DNA from: Lantana camara
Lineage: Eukaryota; Streptophyta; Magnoliopsida; Lamiales; Verbenaceae
DNA length: 64,000 bases
Direction: 5' to 3'
Assembly (NCBI GenBank): GCA_037501455.1
Contig: CM074863.1
Coordinates: 59,129,501-59,193,500, forward strand
A model generated the notes under the pieces. That model had not been told where the DNA came from and made no database searches. It saw only the letters and a program-made list of their open reading frames with translations. The translations under genes were made by a program, and so were the position numbers. Shown here one piece after another: positions 56,538-64,000 of the stretch. The first letter of the stretch is position 1, and each line of letters starts with the position of its first letter.

Positions 56538-58968
56538 TGTAGCACCCCGTGACGTGAGCACTACATCCCCCGCACTGTGAGTTCGGTCCACATATGAAAT
56601 GGAATGATCCATACATGAACTAAACTCACAGCAAACGGAAGACAATGAAAAGACAGTCCTAGCTAGGCAGAATCTAACCCGAAAACATTCAACAATGACC
56701 AAGGCGCGGAAGTAAGGCAATTACCTAAACATTATCAATAAAATGAATGCAAGTTCAAGGAAAGTAAACACAGGTTCTACAAATTCAATAAATAGCATAC
56801 TAATCTAGTAGCAAATTCAATACAGTAATTAAAATACAATATGCAGTGAGTGTAAGTGGAGGGACTGGAACTCTGACACCTGCCTAGCACACCACTTGCA
56901 AAACTGAAAAGTGAGGTGTCAGTCTCCACAAGACTGAGCGAGGGGCATAATAATATATAAGCGCAGATAACATGCAAGTCGTAACCTCGAGTAAGGTTTT
57001 ATAACAGAAAACGAAATAGGTTCAAAAATACATAGAACTCGCCCGAGATTACAACTATCAGATTACACACTTCCGTCAATTTCAATCAATCAATCAGTGG
57101 CCCGGCGAGTGAGGGAAAATCTCCAACCTTTCTCCGACTGTGTACACTCATTCAGTTATTAAGTGATTGGGTGATCAAGCAATCTATTTACAGTGCACAA
57201 TTAACAGTTTTAGTCCATCCTTCTTCCTCCGGGTGATGGGGGATTGCAAGGCCCCGCCATCCAGTCAGTCCGGGCAGAGGGTTCATGATTCCCTAAGCCC
57301 GGAACTCCTTCCTCCACTAATCTCCTAGTGGATTCAGGGGTCATCCCAGTTCAGTGAGGATAGCGCTAGAGTTACCCGTCAGCCCATGCTTCCTCGGTAG
57401 GCTCAAGTCACTATCCTCGAGCCCACAGTGTTGTATAATATACTCTCCAAAACCGTCAATCAATCAATCAATCAGTCAATACAGTACAATTTCAATAGAG
57501 CAGTGGAAAAATCAATAGAGTTTAGAAAACTATAGATATATAGATACCTTTTTGCCGAAATAGTCACATAGGGGTTGTAAGGGTTCTATGTATCTAGAAA
57601 TTAAACCTCACCTGACAAGTAACAGAACAAAACGACGAGCAAGAAAGTGTTCACTCAATCGATGATCTCCGCCCTGGAGAAGAACTGGACAAGAAAGGAA
57701 ACAATGTGTACTCGTGAGAGGAGACTCAATAATGACCAGATAGACGCTCGGCAATGCAATAATCATGATATGAATATGTAAAAGATAAGATTATATTCAT
57801 GTGCACTATTAGGAAATTAAATCATATAACAATTAAACCAAATAACAATTAAGGCGTAACCAGTATACATAAAACCCATGCATGTACAGTAGCATGCAGC
57901 CAACATAAGCATGAAAAACAGAGGGTGACATGCCCGTGTCACCAAAACAAGGCAACCCGTGACACCCCCGTGTCACAGTACAGCGGAAAAAAGCGAGAAA
58001 AGAAGGTGACACGCCCGCGTCACCAAAACAAGGCAAACCGTGACACCCTCGTGTCACGGTACAGAAAACCCAGACCAACCTGTACCCCCGTGTCACGCTG
58101 TACAAGGCAAAGTTGACACGCCCGTGTCAACTGTGCGCAGCAGAAAAAACAGGGCACAGCAGCAGAGTAGCAACGCCACAACAACAACAACAACCAAAAC
58201 ACCAATAAATCAAGTTCAAATGCATACTTTCTAAGAAATAAACATACTAAGTTACATATAGAGCAACAACAACTCATAAAACACATATTTCCACATTAGA
58301 TCATCAAATGAAACCCCTATACTCATTCATGCTTCCAAGTCCATAATCAACAAGTTGAATGCAAATAACTTAAGCTTAAAGTTCCTAAACATATATCCCA
58401 TAACAAATACACACATTAACCAATACAAAGCCAAGCCTTATCTATCACATAAATTCAAGAATTCACCAAAGTCCCAAAATTACCTCAAATGAAAGAAATG
58501 GATGATGAGATGAAGAGATGTTGTTGATGATGCTCCAATGATCCTAAATCTCACAATTATGATGCTTGAATGATGAAATCTCCCACCTCTCTTGGTAGGG
58601 TTTTGGTTCGGTTGAAGGAGGAAGGAAGAACAAAGTGTATGTGATGTTTATATGAATGAAGGAGATGCATTACGTGATATGCTGCTACGAAGGAGAAAGA
58701 ATTGGCCAATTTGCTATTAAATCCTTCCATTATTTAAGTCATGCAATGAAGTTCAATTCCATAACAATTATTCAATTAGGTCCAATGCAATTAAGTCCCC
58801 AAATTCATGAAAATGCTCAAGTAAGGTCACAAAAGAAATTAACTCATGCTCAGGAAGATAAATTCACGTTGACACACTTAACATGCGACGTCACATAAAT
58901 CACAAAATTACTAAATTAAACTCTCTCGTGACGTCGTACCTGACTTATCGGGAAAACGGGGCATTACA
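56538..58968 (-). mobile_element. Solo LTR F (gypsy) inserted in the 5' LTR of H
   Basis: A 2431-bp LTR, minus-strand start TGTAATGCCCCG, end GGGGTGCTACA, flanked by AATAC (56533-56537, 58969-58973). Removing it and one AATAC restores continuity with the other H LTR (45550-45570). Donor GAG|GTAATT at 58484/58483; exon-2-like segment 57612-57684 (TGTCCAG|, hairpin TCTCC-AGGGC-GGAGA, CAG|GTGAGG). It shares the TGACAC...GTGTCA motif type with the H LTR. Confidence 0.95.
57925..58130 (-). repeat. Palindrome array in solo LTR F (about 6 copies)
   Basis: Copies of GTGACACSCCCGTGTCAC with point changes at about 57925, 57959, 58005, 58040, 58083 (half copy) and 58114. Some spacers also repeat (ACCAAAACAAGGCAA twice), suggesting local duplication. 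Confidence 0.9.
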
Positions 58969-61337
58969 AATACGCTCCATATCAATAATCATATACAAGG
59001 ATCAAAAGTAAAGTACTCATAAACCAAAACATAATTAATGTAATGCAAGTGTAAAAACCAAAATATAGAGCTAGAGATGAATGCAAGACCTAGGACTCGT
59101 ATTCCCGCCTAGCTCCCTCGACACCTGCACGACACAGCTGAAAACCAAACGGGTTCAGTCCAAAAGGGACTGGTGGATATAAAACAGGGCGTAATTATAA
59201 TATACGATGGTAATTAAACAATCACATGCAAGTTATAATCCCTAGTGAGGTTTTTAAAGAATTTCCCAAGTGGGTGAATAGAAATCATCAAAAGGGATTA
59301 TAACGAATCATTAACATTAGGTCATTATTGGCCCGGCGAGTGGGCGTGCATTATCTCCAGCCAACACCTTGTGTAAATCATTTAAACATTCATTTATTCA
59401 TTCTTTTCATGCAATCATTCTTTTATGCACATTCATTAACATTTACACCTTCTTCCTCCAGGTTGGTGGTGGGTTTGCAAGGCCCGACCACCCATTCATT
59501 GACTAAAAGGTGTTACATGACTCCTAAGATGCCGCTCAGCGTCCATTCCTCGCTAACTCCTAAAGAGGTCCGGTTATGCCGTTCAATGGTGGAACTAGTG
59601 TGAGGGATCACCGTCGGCCCGTGCCTCCCCGGATAACCACTCACACTAAGTCCCTGGGTCCCATTCGTGCATTAATCATTTCTCGCCAAAACATTAGGTA
59701 GGGTTCATAAAATAAGGCTTTACGTTGAAAACATTTACTCTTTAAAACGACTGTCTATATATATATTAATTTTGGTCGAAAACTTTCACATTTAAGGTAT
59801 ATACAGGGTCATATATCTACATAGAAGAGAAACCCACCTTAAACGGCAAAAGTAGAACACACGAGCCTCACTGACCGGCCTCGTCTCCAACTGGATCAAA
59901 ACCTGTGTAAGAAAGGTGAAGTGAGACTCAATATGACCAAATAAGACGCTCGGCAATGTAATGATCATGATATGAATATATAAAAGATAAAATTATGTTA
60001 TGAAAATGTTCATGTGCACTATTAAGGAATTTAAATCATATATTCAAGTCATTCAATCATTAATTCGAATTCACAATCCCACATTTTCAATCAAATCAAT
60101 CCAAATAATAATTAATATTCACTAAACATATATAATTATGTAATTATATTACATTATATATAATATATATATAGCACATGCACGTGCAGTAGCAGGCAAC
60201 CACAAAATGCATGAAATCAGAAGGTGACACGCTGGTGTCACCAATACAAGGCAAACCGTGACACCCCCATGTCACGGTACAGCAAAACCAGACCAACAAG
60301 CACCCCCATGTCATGCTGAAGAAGGGAAAAGTGACACGCCCATGTCAATAGCACGCATCAGAAAAACAGGGCATAACAGCAGAACAAGAACGTACCACAA
60401 CTCAAACGCCCAAAAATGGATCAAACACACCTTTAGATGCTCAAATATCATGATATACACCTACTAGCATACAAATAGATCAATAACAATTCATAAAAAC
60501 ACCTTTTTCCAAATTAGATCATCAAGAATCTATCAAATGAAACCCATTTCATCATTCATGCTCCATGTCCATAATTCACAAGATAAATGCATACAACTTG
60601 AGCTCAAAGTTCCTAAACATATTTCCAATAACAATTACACACATCAACCAACATATAGCAAACCCCTATCTGTACCATAAATTCAAGAAAATTATCCATG
60701 CTCCCAAAATTACCTCAAATGCAAGAAATGGAAGATGGGATGAAGAGATGATGTTGATGATGCTTGAATGATCACAAATCCCCCAAAAATGAAGCTTGAA
60801 AGATGAAATCTCCCTCTCCACTAGATGAGGGTTGGCTCGGTTGACAAGGAAAACAAGAGCAAGTGAATGTAATGTTTGGATGAAAGAAGGAAAGGAATGG
60901 AACGTAATATGCTGCTATGTATCAAGAAGAAATGGCCAAATTGCTATTGAGTGTCGGAAAACACGAATCAGAAAGCAGCGGAATTTAAAAATTTTCCCAA
61001 CAAAAGGATCTAGGACTCGCAATCGTGTAACCAAATTCGTAAAGATAGAAAACTTACTTTTCTTTTATTCTTTCTTGAAGCGTTTCAAGCCACCCAAGAA
61101 CGCTCTTCTCGCGGCTTGATCCCCTCTCCTTGGTAAAGCTCGAATCTTCAAACTTCTAACTTGAAGTCTCTAGAGAAAGTCCACCAACTTGATCACAATC
61201 TAACTAGTAAGGATGCTAGTTCTCTAGTTAGTGTTTAGGCTTAACCTAGGGTTTAATTTAATCTTGGAGAAAGGAAGGTGTTCAACACATGAACCAAAAG
61301 AATTGTCAATTAGCTCCATAAGGAGCTCGAGCTCTCC

Positions 61338-61345
61338 TATTTATA
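61338..61345 (-). promoter_or_regulatory. TATA box of the copia LTR
   Basis: Minus strand CTATAAATAG, followed by a GAGAGCTCGAGCTC stretch; about 390 bp before the LTR end, a usual place for a copia promoter. Confidence 0.7.
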
Positions 61346-61670
61346 GAGAGAGGGTGCCGATCCAAATCCTTGTTGGGAAAGGATTTGGTTCCTCTCTCTC
61401 CTATTACTTGATCATTAAGTATTTTCCAACTTTGACTTTGAATTCTAATTCAAGTCAACTTTTAAGAGAGCTAAAAATATCCAAACTATTTTTGGATAAT
61501 TTTATACTTTATTTATTATAAAATAAATAACTTATTTTTGTCTAATGAATTAATTCATAATTAATTAACTAGATTATTTTCTCCAAAATTAGACTTTCTT
61601 TTTAATTCAAAATTAAACCAAAGTCTATTAAATAATTAACTAAATCAATCATTTAATATATATATGAATT

Positions 61671-61738
61671 CACGTGTGTGACACGTGTCACAAGGACACG
61701 TGTCACTCACGTGACCCACACGTGTGGCTTCACACGTG
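61671..61738 (-). promoter_or_regulatory. G-box cluster in the copia U3 (six CACGTG)
   Basis: CACGTG at 61671, 61682, 61697, 61708, 61719 and 61733, several within longer palindromes such as CACACGTGTG. CACGTG is the plant G-box bound by bZIP and bHLH factors, and ACGTG is the ABRE core. Regulation by light or abscisic acid is an inference. Confidence 0.85.
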
Positions 61739-62887
61739 TGGAACCCTCTAGGCTCGATTAACTCGTTTAATCATTTTCAAGCCTCAACTCATGTAACCAA
61801 GTTGTTATGTGTGACCCTCTAGGTTCTCAATTCAATTAGCAGTGACCCTAATTAATTAATTCACTAATTAATAAATCAGTCCACAGATTAAACGACCATA
61901 GTCTAGCAATAGGTGTTTAACCCCTAGCTGAATTGGAATGTTCGGATTCGACAGAACCTTTAAGTCATTGATTCATGTGAGATACAATCCTCCTACTTAC
62001 TATCTCTCAACCAAGATCTAGGACAAGGGAATAATCAGAACCCTAATAATCCGGTCTTAAAGCTAAGTGCATTTCATATCCATTTGATCTCAATCCAAGA
62101 AACCCTTTTCTTGATGTCTTCATCTACTGCCTTGGCCAAGGACTCCATATGGCATATGAATGACTTACACAATAAGAGATCACCTTGCAAATGCAAGTGT
62201 AGGTCCTTTCTTGATTCTCATTCACTTTCATGAATCACTTGTGCAGCCCCAGCATAAGCCTTGAATCAGTTGTCTAAGGCGACACCCTTTAAAGCTTATA
62301 CCTAAGACTACAGAGTTAACTCATAAAGTGACAAGGAACCTCAAGTCTTAAGGATCAATTAATCACATCAATGACTCGTGAGATATTTCCTAATCTGGAA
62401 GTTTTCATTTCCTGAAATAGAAACTTCCTTTCCCATTTAGGAATGTTCTCACACGGGGCACCTCAGTGAACTTACTTATTAAAGTAAGCACCCTCATGTA
62501 TCACGCACGTATCAACTATACACTTTGCACCTCCATGAAACAAGGTGGTCCTTCTTAAGGCCGTGATCCCACAAGCAAGTCTTAGAGGAGTCAGGTTGAC
62601 ACTCCCACTGTCTGTAGGACTCATCGGCTTGGAGTATTTTACTAATCATGACTTATGTGATATAGGGCTCGTTTCATGAACCATTTCACCTAAATGGTAG
62701 AGTCCTAAAGTCATCAGGATTAGGGGAGTTCTCATACATGCACAGCTAAAGTAAACGCATACCAAACAAGAGCATATAAAGAAGTGTTGCCTTAATTCGT
62801 TATTTCATTCAAAGATTGTCTGTGATTACAATAAGGAAAAGCACAAAGCGGATATACAATCGGCTTTCTAGGGCACTATTCCTAACA

Positions 62888-62899
62888 ATCTCCCACTTG
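62888..62899 (-). other. Polypurine tract of the copia element
   Basis: Minus strand CAAGTGGGAGAT directly before TGTTAGG. Confidence 0.8.
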
Positions 62900-62914
62900 C
62901 CCGTCAAAGCCATT

Positions 62915-64000
62915 CTAAAGCCATTCTAAGTCCCATCTTCTAAAGATGACCTTGAAAGCTTCTCGACTAAGGGGTTTAGTAAGTGGATCTGCCACGTTCT
63001 CTGCTGATGTGACCCTCTCGATTAGCACATCTCCTCTTTTGATAATATCACGGATTAGGTGATACTTCCTCATAATGTGCTTGGTCCGTTGGTGAGATCT
63101 TGGTTCTCTTGCTTGAGCAACCGCCCCAGTGTTGTCACAAAACACAGTAATGGGGTCTTTCATGCTAGGAACAACATTCAACTCTTGAATGAAGTTTCTA
63201 ATCCAAACACCTTCCTTAGCTGCATCATTTGCAGCTAAGTATTCGGCCTCAGTGGTCGAATCTGCAGTGGTAGTTTGCTTGGAACTCTTCCAACTCACTG
63301 CACCGCCGTTTAGGCAGAAAATGTATCCTGACATTGACTTAAAATCATCTAAGTCAGATGCAAAGCTTGCATCGCAGTATCCTTCGACATTAAGATCTTT
63401 CTGACCTCCGTAAACTAAGAATAAATCTTTAGTACTTTTCAAGTACTTAAGAATATTCTTCACGGCAGCCCAGTGACCATCTCCAGGGTCAGATTGGAAA
63501 TGACTTGTCACACTAAGTGCATAAGCCACATCCGGTCGAGTACATAACATTGCATACATTATGCTACCTATTGCTGACGCATAAGGTGTATGAGTCATTC
63601 TCTCCTTCTCAAGGTTAGTCTTAGGACACATCTTCTTTGAAAGACATGTTCCTACACTCATAGGAAGGTTTTTAGCCTTTGCTGACTCCATATTGAATCT
63701 CTTCAATACTTTGTCAATGTACATCGACTGTGATAGTCCTATTAACCTTCTAGATCTATCTCTATAGATTTTAATTCCAAGGATATAGGACGCATCACCA
63801 AGATCTTTCATCTCGATTTGGTTCGATAACCATAACTTAGTCACTTTCATGTCATCAACATAAAGTACTAATAATTGCACTGAGGTCTCCAATTCCTTTC
63901 TATACACACATGACTCATTCGAAATTTGGATGAAGCCAAACGCTTTGACTGATTCATCAAATCGAATGTTCCAATTCCTAGAAGCCTGTTTCAATCCATA
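62915..64000 (-). CDS. copia pol: RT C-terminal part and RNase H (partial)
   Basis: Open to the window edge and starting mid-domain in YGLKQASRNWNIRFDE, so the true start lies beyond 64000. RT shows LLVLYVDDM (YVDD at 63862-63851), then directly KLWLSNQIEMKDLGDASYIL. Related elements have about ten more residues between YVDD and this point, so a small in-frame deletion next to the active site is likely. Then RRLIGLSQSMYIDKVLKRF, a TRPDVAYALS motif, RNase H with GYCDASFASD, SWKSSKQTTTADSTTEAEYL and CDNTGAVAQAREPRSHQRTK. It ends at TAG 62917-62915, 27 bp before the LTR. The frame shown has no other lesion, so the copy is young, but the deletion may have inactivated RT. Confidence 0.92.
   Translation of the reverse strand, partial: YGLKQASRNWNIRFDESVKAFGFIQISNESCVYRKELETSVQLLVLYVDDMKVTKLWLSNQIEMKDLGDASYILGIKIYRDRSRRLIGLSQSMYIDKVLKRFNMESAKAKNLPMSVGTCLSKKMCPKTNLEKERMTHTPYASAIGSIMYAMLCTRPDVAYALSVTSHFQSDPGDGHWAAVKNILKYLKSTKDLFLVYGGQKDLNVEGYCDASFASDLDDFKSMSGYIFCLNGGAVSWKSSKQTTTADSTTEAEYLAANDAAKEGVWIRNFIQELNVVPSMKDPITVFCDNTGAVAQAREPRSHQRTKHIMRKYHLIRDIIKRGDVLIERVTSAENVADPLTKPLSREAFKVIFRRWDLEWL

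Larger units (their letters stand above)
45534..60951 (-). mobile_element. Autonomous-type Tekay gypsy element H, decayed, minus strand
   Basis: 5' LTR on the right (56268-56537 plus 58974-60951, its start lost past the copia insertion), PBS 56259-56248, gag-pol 56054-47937, hairpin and PPT 47938-47904, and truncated 3' LTR 47903-45534. Solo LTRs I and F are nested inside. Without I the interior is about 4.7 kb, as in element A. The chromodomain and gag layout place it in Tekay/Del. Its LTR terminus, PBS, hairpin and PPT region closely match the non-coding array C, making an H-like element the likely source of proteins for B and C. Confidence 0.9.
56268..60951 (-). repeat. 5' LTR of element H, split by solo LTR F and cut by copia
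   Basis: The LTR end (TGTAACACCCGAGCGCAAGG on the plus strand) is at 56268. The first part runs to 56537, resumes at 58974 and continues to 60951, where the copia element starts. About 370 bp of the LTR start lie beyond the copia element, outside the window. It matches 45534-47533 of the 3' LTR. An acceptor GTGCAG|GTGT is at 59124 and arm CCCGCCTAGC near 59104. Confidence 0.88.
60952..62887 (-). repeat. 3' LTR of the copia element
   Basis: Minus-strand TGTTAGGAATAGTGCCCTAG start at 62887, end CGTGTTTTCCGACA at 60952. TATA box at 61345-61338, six CACGTG boxes about 330 bp upstream of it. None of the gypsy LTR modules is present. Confidence 0.92.
60952..64000 (-). mobile_element. Ty1/copia element, Angela/Tork-like, 3' portion
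   Basis: Minus-strand element running off the right edge: 3' LTR 60952-62887, PPT just right of it, pol from 62915. It interrupts the 5' LTR of element H after TTGAG (60947-60951), the left copy of a presumed duplication whose partner is outside the window. RT/RNase H sequence and LTR length (1.94 kb) fit the Angela/Tork group; the lineage call is tentative. Confidence 0.92.

Overview
The window looks like retrotransposon-packed heterochromatin from a seed plant, probably a dicot. I see no host gene. Every base belongs, or very probably belongs, to LTR retrotransposons nested in one another. Evidence: chromodomain-bearing Ty3/gypsy (Tekay/Del-type) polyproteins, primer-binding sites matching plant initiator tRNA-Met, polypurine tracts, several exact 5-bp target duplications, and a Ty1/copia element of Angela/Tork character at the right edge.

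Layout. 1-2746 is the right part of a plus-strand gypsy LTR (K) with a palindrome array and four 103-bp tandem repeats. 2747-4661 is a minus-strand LTR-like piece of another family (J). 4662-41556 is a non-autonomous gypsy element (B) with about 3.1 kb of non-coding interior. Its interior is split by a Tekay element (A, 8535-19579, duplication GGCGT). Its 3' LTR is split by a minus-strand array (C, 23044-40883, duplication GATCA) organised LTR-interior-LTR-interior-LTR. 41562-45533 is an LTR fragment (D) interrupted by solo LTR E (42331-45430, duplication CGTAG). 45534-60951 is a decayed minus-strand autonomous Tekay element (H). Solo LTR I (48409-52039, duplication TTTTC) sits in its integrase and solo LTR F (56538-58968, duplication AATAC) in its 5' LTR. 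A copia element (60952 to beyond 64000) also cuts that 5' LTR.

How the parts relate. A and H encode gag, protease, RT, RNase H, integrase and chromodomain, and both are broken by nonsense codons and frameshifts. B and C carry no gag-pol but share PBS, PPT region and LTR termini with H, so they look like LARD-type derivatives moved in trans by an H-like element.

The most interesting signals are in non-coding DNA shared by these families: (1) a hairpin with an AGGA loop and covarying stem that overlaps the gag-pol stop codon just before the PPT; (2) exon-like splice-site architecture inside the long LTRs, with a further acceptor abutting the gag ATG; (3) arrays of 14-20 bp palindromes at one conserved position in the first intron-like stretch, different in sequence in each family; (4) further paired inverted repeats in the LTRs. 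All comparisons were made by eye.
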